This document shows, piece by piece, positions 1 to 8,255 of a stretch of DNA of 64,000 nt. The notes below the pieces were generated by a model. That model made no database searches, was not told the DNA's origin, and was given only the letters and a program-made list of their open reading frames with translations. The DNA comes from Thalassovita mediterranea (GTDB lineage: Bacteria > Pseudomonadota > Alphaproteobacteria > Caulobacterales > Hyphomonadaceae). Location: positions 372,001-436,000 of the forward strand of contig CP080408.1 in the NCBI GenBank assembly GCA_019448215.1. Reading direction: 5' to 3'. Numbering within the stretch: the first letter of the stretch is position 1; the number at the start of each line of letters is the position of its first letter. Position numbers and translations under genes: made by a program.

Positions 1-91
1 GCGCCAACGCCCGGCCAGCGCGCCAACTGCGCTCGACTGCCGCCGCAACTACGTGCCGCTTCTGGCGTCAGCTTCCGGAGGCCAGCCCTAG
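1..91 (+). CDS. 3' end of an unidentified CDS (partial)
   Basis: The frame starting at base 2 is open from the window edge to a TAG at 89-91, giving about 29 residues with no recognisable motif. The TAG shares the tetramer CTAG with the stop of the convergent gene at 88-840. The same stop-sharing arrangement occurs at three other convergent gene ends in this window, which is the main reason to think this fragment is a real gene end. Too little is visible to suggest a function. Confidence 0.3.
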   Translation, partial: RQRPASAPTALDCRRNYVPLLASASGGQP

Positions 92-840
92 AGGAGGTCT
101 GCCGCGCGCGCTTCGATCTGCTTGCCGCTATGGGCGCGCGCGAAGCTCCAGAACTCGCGCGCCCGCGCCTGCATGAGCTTGTCCATCTCGCTATTGGTAC
201 GTGCTTCCAAGGCGCAGGTCAGGACCTCGAAGATTTCGTCCTGATTGCGCCGGTAATCCTGAGCGGCGAGCGCTCGCGCATACTGCCAGCAGAGCGACGC
301 ATTGTCCGCATCCAGCAGCCGCGCCTTTTCGAAATGCGCCCGCGCTGACGAAAGGCTCGCCCCGAACCAGGCCGCCCCCAGTGATCCGCCCCGGTGAAGC
401 ACTTCGACATTCCACACAGCCAGAAAGCCGTGGGCATAAACGTTGGAAGGGTCATCCTCCAGAACACCTTCGGCGAGCTCGCGACCCGTCTTGCCATAGC
501 CCGCATTCAGGACTTCGCGCGTACTCATCAGGCGTGATCGCATGGACAGCGCGATGGCCAGCTGCAGGCGCGCCTCTCCGTGATCAGCGTCCTCCTGCAA
601 GGCCACCCGCGCCAGCTTCTCGGCCCGTCGCAGCACCGCTTCATCCAGCGTGCCTGCAGCAACCTCATTAGCAAGAAGACAGCGAGCCGCCCGCGCCAGA
701 TTGTCCGCGCCGCCTGCCTGCTCGGCGATGCTCGCCGCTTCAAGGTAACGCCCCGCGGCAAAGGCTTCCTCTGCAGGATCCGCCATGACCGGCAATGCGG
801 CCATGAGCAAAAGCGCGAGGGAAACAGCAATCTGTCTCAT
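88..840 (-). CDS. Secreted helical-repeat (TPR-like) protein
   Basis: A 250-residue protein with an N-terminal signal peptide (basic start, then a hydrophobic run ending LPVMA before DPAEEAF). The mature part is Ala/Leu/Arg-rich helical sequence with TPR-like spacing, for example AAGRYLEAASIAEQAG near residues 28-43 and ARAHFEKARLLDADNAS near 165-180. TPR proteins are usually periplasmic scaffolds, but no partner can be named here. I chose the ATG at 840 because it begins directly with the signal peptide; an upstream in-frame start would add 12 residues. The gene stands alone and is divergent from the beta-lactamase-family gene at 965. Confidence 0.7.
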   Translation of the reverse strand: MRQIAVSLALLLMAALPVMADPAEEAFAAGRYLEAASIAEQAGGADNLARAARCLLANEVAAGTLDEAVLRRAEKLARVALQEDADHGEARLQLAIALSMRSRLMSTREVLNAGYGKTGRELAEGVLEDDPSNVYAHGFLAVWNVEVLHRGGSLGAAWFGASLSSARAHFEKARLLDADNASLCWQYARALAAQDYRRNQDEIFEVLTCALEARTNSEMDKLMQARAREFWSFARAHSGKQIEARAADLL

Positions 841-964
841 GCGAGGTGAGGATAGCGCGAAATTCCGTCTCGCCAATCAAGCAGCCAGCCTCCTTCTTCG
901 TTGCCTGTTCGCCGCCGTCCTCCTAGTTTCGCCAAAGAAAAAAGAAGACGGGGGGATACAAGCC

Positions 965-2104
965 ATGGCTGAGCAGATGGCGCACGGACAAGCTGACGAG
1001 AAATTCGCAGGCGTACGCGAGCAATTTGAGAAGAACCTGCAGGACGACACCGATATCGGCGCGTCCTTCTGCGTCACCAAGGATGGCGAGACCATCATTG
1101 ACCTCTGGGGCGGCTATGCAGACCCGGAAAAGACCCGTCCGTGGGAAAAGGACACGATCGTCAACGTCTATTCGACGACGAAGACGATGACCGCCCTGAC
1201 GGCGCTCTACCTGTCGGACAAGGGCCTGATCGACTTCGACGCACCGGTCGCCGAATACTGGCCGGAATTTGCCGCGAACGGAAAAGACAAGGTCAAGGTC
1301 TCTCACCTGATGAGCCACTCCTCTGGCGTGCCCGGCTGGACCGAGCCCGCGCCTAAGGAAATGCTCTATGACTGGGATCTCGCCGTCAGCCTGTTGGCAG
1401 CGCAGGCCCCGCTCTGGGAGCCTGGCACAGCCCCCGGCTATCACGCCATGTCGCAAGGCTATCTCGTTGGTGAAGTCATCCGCCGCGCGAGCGGGCGCAC
1501 CGTCGGCGCCGTCTTCCGAGAAGACATCGCAGAGCCTCTTGGCGCAGACTTCCATATCGGCCTGCCCGCATCAGAGGATCACCGCGTCGCAGACCTGCAG
1601 CCCCCACCAGCAGCGGGCGGCGGCTTCAGCTTCGAGACCGACATCAAGAAGGCCGCTTTCGCCAATCCGCCCATCGAAGTCGGTGAGACCCGCACACGCG
1701 CCTGGCGCGGCGCTGAAATCCCGGCCGCCGGCGGGACCGGCAACGCCCGCTCGGTTGCCGAAATCCATACTATCCTCGCCAATGGCGGTGTCTCCCAGGG
1801 CAAGCGCTTCCTCTCCGAGGCAGGTTGCCGCAAGGCGCTTGAATGCCAGGTCGAGGGCACCGATCTCGTGCTCGATATGCCGGTTCGCTATGGCATGGGG
1901 TTCGGTCTTTCCGGGCCGATGTCGCCAGCGCTCCATGATCAGGCCATGTTCTGGGGCGGCTATGGCGGCTCCATCGTCCTCATCGATATGGCGGCGCGCA
2001 CGACGATCGCCTATGCGATGAACAGGATGCAGGGAACGACCACCGGCGATATGCGGGCCATCACGCTCGCTGCTGAAGTCTGGCAGGCGCTCGGCGCCGC
2101 ATAA
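965..2104 (+). CDS. Serine beta-lactamase family / class C esterase-like hydrolase
   Basis: A 379-residue protein of the class C beta-lactamase-related fold, a family that includes EstB-type esterases and D-aminopeptidases as well as beta-lactamases. The SxxK catalytic motif is STTK at residues 70-73, followed by the typical HLMSHSSGVPGW segment near 114-125 and a tyrosine in PGYHAMSQGYL that fits the second motif. The C-terminal GGYGGS stands where KTG or HTG motifs lie. I chose the ATG at 965, preceded by a G-rich ribosome-binding region; the longer frame upstream overlaps the neighbour and looks non-homologous. No export signal is visible, so a cytosolic esterase is more likely than a resistance enzyme. 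The next gene begins 9 bases after its stop. Confidence 0.85.
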   Translation: MAEQMAHGQADEKFAGVREQFEKNLQDDTDIGASFCVTKDGETIIDLWGGYADPEKTRPWEKDTIVNVYSTTKTMTALTALYLSDKGLIDFDAPVAEYWPEFAANGKDKVKVSHLMSHSSGVPGWTEPAPKEMLYDWDLAVSLLAAQAPLWEPGTAPGYHAMSQGYLVGEVIRRASGRTVGAVFREDIAEPLGADFHIGLPASEDHRVADLQPPPAAGGGFSFETDIKKAAFANPPIEVGETRTRAWRGAEIPAAGGTGNARSVAEIHTILANGGVSQGKRFLSEAGCRKALECQVEGTDLVLDMPVRYGMGFGLSGPMSPALHDQAMFWGGYGGSIVLIDMAARTTIAYAMNRMQGTTTGDMRAITLAAEVWQALGAA

Positions 2105-2113
2105 GGAGAATGG

Positions 2114-3220
2114 ATGGACAGGCTGGACGCAGATCTCATTGTCATCGGGGCCGGTGTCATCGGCCTTGCCGTTGCGCGGGCTTGCGCGCAGGCGGGGCGA
2201 GATGTCATCGTGCTCGAAGCCGAAGACCTCATCGCCAGCCATACCTCGTCCCGCAATTCAGAAGTCATCCATGCCGGGCTTTATTACCCGAAAGACTCGC
2301 TCAAGGCGCGCTTCTGCGTCGAAGGGCGCCGCAAGCTCTACGCCTACCTTCAGGATCACGGCGTCGAGTACAATAATTGCGGCAAGCTCGTCGTCGCCCA
2401 CCCGGATGAAGAAGACCGCCTCGCGGACATTCTCGCCCGCGCGCGCGAAAACGATGTCGAGGACCTCAAGATCATCCCGGGCGTCGAGGCCCGCCGGATG
2501 GAGCCTGCCCTCAGCGAAGACATTGCCGCCGCGATCCACTCTCCTGTCTCAGGCATCTTCGACAGCCATGGCTATTTCCTCGCCCTTCAGGGGGAGCTGG
2601 AAGACGCAGGCGGCATGATCGCCTTTGGCACGCCCGTCACCGAAGGCACGCGCACGGCCGACGGTGTAGAACTCGTCACGGGCGGCGAAACCCCCGCCAG
2701 GATCACAGCCCGCACCGTCATCAATTGCGCAGGCCACCGCGCCATCGAACTTGCGCGCCTCATCGATGCCGACATCGACCTGCCAGAGCCGCATTATGTG
2801 AAAGGCAGTTATTTCAGCATTCTCGGCAAGACGCCCTTCTCGCGCCTCATCTATCCGATGCCGGGCCGCGCCAGTCTCGGCCTTCACCTCACAGTGGACC
2901 TTGCAGGCCGCGGCAAGCTCGGGCCAGACGCTGAATGGCTGCCGGATGATGCAAAACCGCCCTTCAATTACCAGGTGGATCCCGCCCGCGCCTCGCTCTT
3001 TTACGATTCTGCGCGCCGCTACTGGCCGGGCCTGCCGGACGGTGCCCTCACGCCAGACTATGCAGGCGTGCGTCCCAAGATTGTAGAGAAAGGCGCCCCC
3101 TCTGGCGACTTCATGATCCGCAAGGAAAGCGAACACCTCATCCACCTCATCGGGATCGAGAGCCCGGGCCTCACCTCCTCGCTCGCCATTGCCGATCATG
3201 TCGCAGGCTTGCTGGATTAG
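2114..3220 (+). CDS. FAD-dependent oxidoreductase, L-2-hydroxyglutarate oxidase-like
   Basis: A 368-residue DAO-superfamily flavoprotein. The N-terminal Rossmann dinucleotide-binding motif is VIGAGVIGLAVARA (about residues 11-24), ending in VIVLEAE. It is followed by a TSSRNSEVIHAGLYYP segment that resembles the L-2-hydroxyglutarate dehydrogenase/oxidase (LhgO/L2HGDH) group, where this stretch is conserved. Further similarity is HYVKGSYF near 233-240 and a C-terminal IGIESPGLTSSLAIA. The likely reaction is oxidation of L-2-hydroxyglutarate to 2-oxoglutarate, though substrate assignment inside this superfamily is uncertain. AAGGAG lies 5 bases before the ATG. It is probably cotranscribed with the esterase-like gene. 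Confidence 0.85.
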   Translation: MDRLDADLIVIGAGVIGLAVARACAQAGRDVIVLEAEDLIASHTSSRNSEVIHAGLYYPKDSLKARFCVEGRRKLYAYLQDHGVEYNNCGKLVVAHPDEEDRLADILARARENDVEDLKIIPGVEARRMEPALSEDIAAAIHSPVSGIFDSHGYFLALQGELEDAGGMIAFGTPVTEGTRTADGVELVTGGETPARITARTVINCAGHRAIELARLIDADIDLPEPHYVKGSYFSILGKTPFSRLIYPMPGRASLGLHLTVDLAGRGKLGPDAEWLPDDAKPPFNYQVDPARASLFYDSARRYWPGLPDGALTPDYAGVRPKIVEKGAPSGDFMIRKESEHLIHLIGIESPGLTSSLAIADHVAGLLD

Positions 3221-3309
3221 GCGGTTGCACGAGCCATCTTCAATGTGTATTCAGCCCGCTTCGCAGCCCGCTCTTACCGGGTCCTGCGGCATCGCCCCAT
3301 GGGCCGATC

Positions 3310-3386
3310 GGTTCGGTAGCTCAGCTGGTTAGAGCGCACGACTCATAATCGTGAGGTCGGGAGTTCAAGTCTCCCCCGAACCACCA
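3310..3386 (+). tRNA. tRNA-Met (CAT), elongator type
   Basis: A complete 77-base cloverleaf with encoded CCA. Acceptor arms GGTTCGG (3310-3316) and CCGAACC (3376-3382) pair perfectly, with A73 at 3383 and CCA at 3384-3386. The anticodon stem CACGA/TCGTG encloses loop CTCATAA, with anticodon CAT at 3344-3346. The paired G1-C72 end and the close match of the D arm and anticodon loop to E. coli elongator methionine tRNA argue against initiator tRNA. A lysidine-modified tRNA-Ile(CAT) is the remaining alternative. Confidence 0.93.
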
Positions 3387-3411
3387 CTTCTTTTCCGGTT
3401 TGCTTCGCAAA

Positions 3412-3436
3412 ATTTTTGGTCCAGTGGACCAAAAAT
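3412..3436. repeat. Perfect 12-bp inverted repeat around a single G
   Basis: ATTTTTGGTCCA and TGGACCAAAAAT flank one central G, giving a 25-base perfect palindrome 26 bases after the tRNA. Both strands read T-run, stem, A-run, so it is not a conventional intrinsic terminator in either direction. It may be a recombination or protein-binding site, or a dispersed palindromic element. Confidence 0.7.
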
Positions 3437-3556
3437 AGGAAATGAAGGCCACGGCAGTGGCCATCAGCATCAGCCTTCGTATCGTCGCTGCGCTCCTCAC
3501 ATGAAGCGCGCTCAGGGCTGCGCGTCCACCTTCCGATATTCTTTGCCGGATGACGG

Positions 3557-3670
3557 CCCCACCCCGACCCTCCCCAGAGGGGAGGGGGCGATTGCCTCAG
3601 TTATGGCCACAATGCTGAAGCGAAGCGCAACCGAGTCCCCTCCCCGCTTGCGGGGAGGGTTAGGGTGGGG
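3557..3670. repeat. Two facing copies of a GC-rich dispersed palindromic repeat
   Basis: Each unit has a palindromic core (CCCTCCCC...GGGGAGGG) with a tail resembling TAGGGTGGGG. Unit 1 is 3557-3588 in reverse orientation and unit 2 is 3637-3670 in forward orientation. Their outer 19-base arms (3557-3575 and 3652-3670) are reverse complements at 17 of 19 positions. Related copies occur at 30773-30816, 33680-33723 and 33802-33846, so this is a multi-copy REP-like family, always intergenic in this window. Confidence 0.8.
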
Positions 3671-3685
3671 CATTGAGCGCCCGCG

Positions 3686-5167
3686 CTAGCTTCCCTGAGA
3701 CGCCAGCCGCTGCGGCGAGGTCTGCGCATTCAGTAATGGCCGCACCAGAAGCACCAGTCCGACAATCGCGAAGCATGCGCTGACCACCCAGACATGCGGC
3801 CACTTATAGGCCTCAGCAAAGCGCGCGGCATGCACGCCAACCGCCGCAAGCAATGACACGCCGAAGCCGATCCGCATCCAGCGCGCTGTCTTCACCTGAT
3901 CTCTCAGCACCAGACCAAGCCCGCACAGCGCGAGCGCGCCAAGCCAGAACAGCGCCGTCAGCGATACCATAGCGACGCCAAGAAGGCTCACCGCCAGCGT
4001 GGCTGCCAGCAGCGCTGGGCTGCCCCAGACGAGCGCTGCCCAAGCGGCTTCGAGTCTCGGCATACCCCGTCCGGCTTCTGCGCGCTTCAGGAAATAGATG
4101 TTGAGGCCCGCCGCGACGACGATGCAGAGACCGACCCCCATCACGAAATAGGCGACCTTCATGGCGAGCCCGCCAAAATCGCCAAAGTGAAGCCGGTAGG
4201 TCGACATGGCGATCTGCTTGCCTGCCTCGCCGTCGGTGTAGCCCGCCTTGCCCGTATAGGCGCCGCCCGCGTCGAACTCATACATCTCACCATAGGCGAG
4301 ACGGTCCGTATGTTCGCCATAGATAGTGGTGTGCTGGCTCGCCGTGCCGGGGTCGTGAATGATGGCGAGGAAGGGCTTTGCGTCCGGCACCATCTCTTCC
4401 ATCGTGACGAGCGCCGCGCCTATATCAGCGAGCGGGGCCGGGCTCTCATCAATCTCTCCCTCCTCGCCGAAAATCGACTCAGTCAGCGCGCGCGGGTCAC
4501 CATCGAAACTTGTCTGCGCGAGCACCATGGCCACGACCACGAACAGGCCGATCATCGCGCCTGTCACGGCCACAACAATCGTGAAGGGCGCGGTCCAGAC
4601 GCTGAGCCTGTTGTGAAGGTCCGCCTGTACCAGCCGCGCCTGCCCCTTGCGGCGAAGACGAAACGCGTCACGGAAGATGCGCGGATGCGCGAGCAGGCCG
4701 GACACTGCCATCGCCACCAGCATCACGCCAAGGATCGCGACGACAATCATGCCGAAACTGGTCGGCAGGCTGAGATAATAGTGAAGGTGGATGAGGAAGT
4801 CGTTCCAAGCCGTCTCATACCCGCCGGTCATGGCGCCCTGCGCGTCCGCCGTCTCCAGCCCGTCATCGCCGCCAATGACAAAACGCTGCCAGTTGTCACG
4901 CGGCAGGTAGAGATAGAGATGCGTCGTATCGGGCTGCTGCGCCATGACGTTCATCGCGGCGGCCTGCGCCACCTCTGGCGACACAGATTCGACCGGCGCC
5001 TGGACGGGGTTCTCCCACCAGCCGATCTCATCCTCGAACATCGCCACGGTGCCTGACAGGCAGACGATGAACATGAGCGCGCTGATGACCAGCCCCATGA
5101 CCGAGTGCGCCGACAGGGACCTGTCGACGCGCGCCTTGCTGGATTTTGGCCAGATAGAAGTCGCCAT
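3686..5167 (-). CDS. PepSY-associated membrane protein (PiuB/FegB type)
   Basis: A 493-residue inner-membrane protein of the PepSY_TM family, linked to siderophore-iron utilisation and proposed to act in ferric-siderophore reduction at the inner membrane. The first membrane segment (about residues 18-45, with AHSVMGLVISALMF) is followed by a periplasmic domain. HLHYYL and ADLHNRLSVW supply the conserved histidines, next to membrane segments near 138-160 and 190-215. The C-terminal third has several more hydrophobic segments. It is the last gene of the iron operon, starting 14 bases after the upstream gene, and its expression should follow the Fur box at 7983-8001. Confidence 0.85.
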   Translation of the reverse strand: MATSIWPKSSKARVDRSLSAHSVMGLVISALMFIVCLSGTVAMFEDEIGWWENPVQAPVESVSPEVAQAAAMNVMAQQPDTTHLYLYLPRDNWQRFVIGGDDGLETADAQGAMTGGYETAWNDFLIHLHYYLSLPTSFGMIVVAILGVMLVAMAVSGLLAHPRIFRDAFRLRRKGQARLVQADLHNRLSVWTAPFTIVVAVTGAMIGLFVVVAMVLAQTSFDGDPRALTESIFGEEGEIDESPAPLADIGAALVTMEEMVPDAKPFLAIIHDPGTASQHTTIYGEHTDRLAYGEMYEFDAGGAYTGKAGYTDGEAGKQIAMSTYRLHFGDFGGLAMKVAYFVMGVGLCIVVAAGLNIYFLKRAEAGRGMPRLEAAWAALVWGSPALLAATLAVSLLGVAMVSLTALFWLGALALCGLGLVLRDQVKTARWMRIGFGVSLLAAVGVHAARFAEAYKWPHVWVVSACFAIVGLVLLVRPLLNAQTSPQRLASQGS

Positions 5168-5181
5168 GAGAAGAAGCCTTT

Positions 5182-5769
5182 CTAGAGCGGCAGGAAAGCA
5201 GCGATGAGACTGAGGGCGAGCAGACTGCCCGCGAAGGCCGAGCGCCGCCCGGCCCTCGGCTCCATGAGCAGCAGGACTGACACCACCGCCCAGATCACAA
5301 CCGACGTAATGATCGCGATTGCCCCGGCCGTCGCTGTACCAACCGACAGGACCCGCAACAGTTTGAACAGACCTGCCGCACCGAACAGGGCGATGCCGCC
5401 CGCCACCGGTCCGGTCAGCAGGAAGGTCCAGATGCCCGCGAGCCCGCTGAGGACCGGGTTTGACGCCAGCACCGCCGGCTCACTGCCCCCTGCCCGCGCC
5501 CGCACATCGGCAACCGGCAAGGCCAGGCCGCGCATCATCGGCACGGCAAGATAGACACAGGCCGCCACCATTACGATGCAGCTAACCTGCGCGAGGCCGC
5601 GATCACCATTCGCAATGAGGCCGCCCGCCAGCGCCGCGATGAGCAGGCCCCAGCCGCCCAGCACATGGAAGGGCCGTCCGGGCCGCTTCCATGCTGCATA
5701 GAGCATATAGAGACCGCCAAGCCCCGCCGCCGCAGCGAGCAGGAACAGGCTCCATCCAAAGCTGGTCAT
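5182..5769 (-). CDS. Small multi-pass membrane protein of the iron operon
   Basis: A 195-residue, very hydrophobic protein with about five to six predicted membrane segments (for example near residues 5-25, 40-55, 62-80, 105-130, 140-165 and 175-195). I recognise no named family, although proteins of this size and hydrophobicity often sit between TonB receptors and PepSY proteins. I chose the ATG at 5769 because GGGGAG lies about 10 bases upstream; a TTG three codons earlier would sit directly on that site. It lies 27 bases after the receptor and 14 bases before the PepSY gene, so a role in ferric-siderophore handling is inferred from context only. Confidence 0.7.
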   Translation of the reverse strand: MTSFGWSLFLLAAAAGLGGLYMLYAAWKRPGRPFHVLGGWGLLIAALAGGLIANGDRGLAQVSCIVMVAACVYLAVPMMRGLALPVADVRARAGGSEPAVLASNPVLSGLAGIWTFLLTGPVAGGIALFGAAGLFKLLRVLSVGTATAGAIAIITSVVIWAVVSVLLLMEPRAGRRSAFAGSLLALSLIAAFLPL

Positions 5770-5796
5770 CACTGGCAATCTCCCCGATTGGGCTGA

Positions 5797-7962
5797 CTAG
5801 AAGTCGTAGCTAAGGCTCGCGACCACGGTCCGGCGCAGGCCCGGGAAACAATCGCCGCGCGTCAGGCAGCCGGTGAGGTAGTCCTCATCGGTGATGTTGC
5901 GCGCATTGATGGCAAAGTCCCACTGGTCCCACTCATAGCCGACCATCAGGTCGCCCAGCGTGTAGTCCGGCGTCGTGTAGGAGAGGGCCGCATTCTCCGA
6001 CACGGTCTCGCCGACATAGCGGATGCCTGCGCCCGCCTTGAAGCCTTCCCATGCCCCATCAGGACGCCACGTCGTCCAGAGGGACGCCTGCGTTTCCGGA
6101 ATAGCCGCCAGCTGGAAGCCGTTCGGGTCTTCCGCATCGATGGTGGATGCGGCGGCCTGGAAATAGATCTCATCAAACTGCAGGCGGGCTTCTGCCTCGA
6201 ACCCTTTCAGCGTCGAGACGCCCTGCTGCTGGGCGGCATTACCCGGCAGCGCGTTCGGGTTCGGCAGGTTGGAAATCTCGATATCGTAATAGGCCGCCGT
6301 GATCAGGCCCGGAAGGCCGCGCGGCTCATACTTGAAGCCGACCTCATACTGGCGCGCTTCTTCCGGCTCCAGCTGATCGCCCTGAGCCGTTGTGCCAACC
6401 ACCGTCTCGAAGCTTTCGGCATAGCTCACATAGGGCGAGAAGCCGTTGTCGAAGCGGTAGAGGACACCAAAACTGGTCGACACTGCATCGTCGTCCTGAC
6501 TGACGGCGCCCGCCTCATTCTCGACGCTGTCAAAACGGATACCTGCCGTGAACCGCCATTTGTCATAGGCGATCTGGTCGGACACGTAGAAGCCTAGATC
6601 CTGCGTCGTCTGGGTCGGACTGTCGACCAGCAAGGCGTCAAACACGCTCTGGTCCGGGTAATTGCCATAGACCGGGTTCTTCAGGTCCAGCACATAGCGG
6701 AAGTCGCCAGCCAGCGCGCCGCCGCCATAAAAGCTTGCGCGGTCGCTGTCGGTCTCGACATCCTGATACTGCACACCGGCGAGCAGCTCATGCTCCAGCG
6801 TCCCGGTCACGAAACTTGCCCGCAGGCGCACATCACCCGCCAGCTGATCGAATGTGTTGTCGCCCTGATAGAAGGTGCGCGGCACTGTCGTATCGGTAAA
6901 GGTCAACCCCTGCAGCGCGGCGGCCGCCGCCAGCGCAGGCTGGGCCGCAAAGATACCATTCAGGTAACGGCTTTGCCCGGCGCCGGTAAATGTCGGCCAG
7001 GCCTGATGATAGTCAGCCTCACCGGAACGCCAGAGCGCGGTGCCTTCAATGCTGAGATTGTCATTGATGCGGTGCTCACCCAGCAGGGTCACCTGCTGGC
7101 TCTCGGTATTGTAGCGGTTGAAGCCCGGCTCACCTGCATAGACGTCCGTGTCGAGATAGGAGCCATCGGCCAGCGGGAACAGCGTGCCTTCTACCGGGAT
7201 GAATTGCGCTGCGGCGTCGCTGTCAGTGTCCTGCACCAGACCGATCAGCGTGAACCGCGTATCCGGGGTCGCCTGCCAGGCGAGAGACGGCATGAAAACC
7301 TTGGTCTCTTCGTCGACCTGATCGATCTGCGTGCCCGTATCACGGTAGAGGCCGACAAGCCGGAAGGAAAACGGACTGCCCTCGCCGCCGACGGGGCCGG
7401 TCACATCGCCTGCTACTTCATAGCGGTCAAAGTTGCCGACCTGGGCGCGAAGCTCGCCGCCGAACGTGTCGCGCGGTGTCTTGGAGACATAGTTCACGAT
7501 ACCGCCCGGTGAGCCCTGCCCGTAAAGCACTGATGCCGGGCCTTTCAGCACTTCGATCTGCTCCACCGTGTAAAGGTCGGCGCGGGTGGAATTGTAGCTG
7601 CCGAACAGCTCCTGAATGGAGTCGCGGTAGCGCGGCAGCTCCAGTCCGCGTGACTGCGGAAAGTCGCCGCGCGTTGAGAGGCCGTATGGCTCTGACGTAA
7701 CGCCCGCCACATAGGTCAGCGCCGAAGCCAGGTTCAACGCGCCCTTGTCGATAAACATCTCAGCCGTCTCGACCGACAGCGTCCGCGCGGTCTCGACGAT
7801 CGGCGTGTCCGACTTGGTGGCGCCGAAAGCGGTCGTGCCCGTCACGATGACAGTTTCCTGGCGGCTGTCGCCCTCTTCAAGTGTGGCCGCCTGCTGCGCT
7901 GCTGCGAGCGCACCGGTGCTAACCGATATGAAAAGCGCCGCTGCAAATGTCCTGTACCCCAT
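5797..7962 (-). CDS. TonB-dependent siderophore receptor
   Basis: A 721-residue outer-membrane receptor for a ferric siderophore, FhuA/FoxA-like in architecture. It has an N-terminal signal peptide ending near ALAAAQQ, a TonB-box-like segment QETVIVTG, then a plug domain containing RDSIQELFGSYNS and EQIEVLKGPASVLYGQGSPGG, both hallmarks of the family. A beta-barrel follows, ending in the outer-membrane sorting signature SLSYDF with terminal phenylalanine. The siderophore cannot be told from sequence; hydroxamate types are common for this group. It is the first gene of a three-gene operon and lies directly downstream of a good Fur box. Confidence 0.95.
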   Translation of the reverse strand: MGYRTFAAALFISVSTGALAAAQQAATLEEGDSRQETVIVTGTTAFGATKSDTPIVETARTLSVETAEMFIDKGALNLASALTYVAGVTSEPYGLSTRGDFPQSRGLELPRYRDSIQELFGSYNSTRADLYTVEQIEVLKGPASVLYGQGSPGGIVNYVSKTPRDTFGGELRAQVGNFDRYEVAGDVTGPVGGEGSPFSFRLVGLYRDTGTQIDQVDEETKVFMPSLAWQATPDTRFTLIGLVQDTDSDAAAQFIPVEGTLFPLADGSYLDTDVYAGEPGFNRYNTESQQVTLLGEHRINDNLSIEGTALWRSGEADYHQAWPTFTGAGQSRYLNGIFAAQPALAAAAALQGLTFTDTTVPRTFYQGDNTFDQLAGDVRLRASFVTGTLEHELLAGVQYQDVETDSDRASFYGGGALAGDFRYVLDLKNPVYGNYPDQSVFDALLVDSPTQTTQDLGFYVSDQIAYDKWRFTAGIRFDSVENEAGAVSQDDDAVSTSFGVLYRFDNGFSPYVSYAESFETVVGTTAQGDQLEPEEARQYEVGFKYEPRGLPGLITAAYYDIEISNLPNPNALPGNAAQQQGVSTLKGFEAEARLQFDEIYFQAAASTIDAEDPNGFQLAAIPETQASLWTTWRPDGAWEGFKAGAGIRYVGETVSENAALSYTTPDYTLGDLMVGYEWDQWDFAINARNITDEDYLTGCLTRGDCFPGLRRTVVASLSYDF

Positions 7963-7982
7963 AGTCCCTCAACTCTCGACTT

Positions 7983-8001
7983 GCGAATGATTATCAATAA
8001 C
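7983..8001 (-). promoter_or_regulatory. Fur box upstream of the TonB receptor
   Basis: Read on the minus strand, this 19-mer matches the classical Fur consensus GATAATGATAATCATTATC at 15 of 19 positions, with an intact GATAATCATT core. It lies 21 bases upstream of the receptor start codon, placed to repress the operon when iron is plentiful. A weaker similar element may lie near 8030-8045. Confidence 0.75.
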
Positions 8002-8062
8002 AGTCGCCGTAGAGAGGTCGCACTTGCGAGTCAATCTCATTCTCAGATTTTTACGAGGGGAA

Positions 8063-8255
8063 TTGCAGACAGTCCGCAGGAGACCACAAGCCACTACGCG
8101 TACGATGCGTTTCGCCTCTGGATTTTCTAGAGCGAATGGACTATGTAACGCATCGGTAGAGTTTACCGCGTAGAGTGGATCAGGGAGACCAATTTGGTCT
8201 CCCTTTTTCCGTTCTGGCGCCTGACAGGCTTTGACGTGGCTTAGGCTGTCTGCAA
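8063..8255 (+). ncRNA. Candidate structured leader (attenuator) or small RNA
   Basis: This non-coding stretch carries nested inverted repeats: TTGCAGACAG (8063-8072) with CTGTCTGCAA (8246-8255); CGATGCGTT (8103-8111) with AACGCATCG (8147-8155), enclosing a TCG-C-CTCT/AGAGCGA hairpin (8112-8135); CGGTA/TACCG (8154-8158 and 8164-8168); and an intrinsic terminator at 8182-8208. GGAGACCA at 8079-8086 can also pair with the terminator 3' arm TGGTCTCC (8195-8202), as an antiterminator would. No plus-strand gene lies upstream that needs this terminator. It may be a regulatory leader of the hydrolase gene or a free small RNA. The matches are direct observations; the function is inference. Confidence 0.4.
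8182..8208 (+). terminator. Intrinsic terminator before the PhaZ-like gene
   Basis: AGGGAGACC (8182-8190), a 5-base loop AATTT, GGTCTCCCT (8196-8204) and a run of Ts to 8208. The stem is 9 bp and perfect, and the T-run is only on the plus-strand side. It lies 22 bases before the TTG assigned as the hydrolase start, so it can end a short RNA or attenuate that gene. Confidence 0.8.

Larger units (their letters stand above)
3388..3685. other. Palindrome-rich intergenic region after the tRNA
   Basis: No convincing gene lies here. A small hairpin TTTGC-TTC-GCAAA (3399-3411) runs into a T-rich stretch and may end the tRNA transcript weakly. It is followed by a perfect 12-bp palindrome (3412-3436), a GGCCAC/GTGGCC hairpin (3447-3462) and two facing GC-rich repeat units (3557-3588 and 3637-3670). 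The forward open frame across this stretch is made of repeat sequence and is probably not translated. Confidence 0.7.

Noticed and set aside
3412-3436. Strong palindrome considered as the tRNA terminator
   Set aside because: T-run is on the 5' side and A-run on the 3' side in both orientations, so it cannot act as an intrinsic terminator.
3351-3689. Plus-strand ORF starting inside the tRNA
   Set aside because: Begins in the tRNA and runs through palindromic repeats; not a plausible protein.
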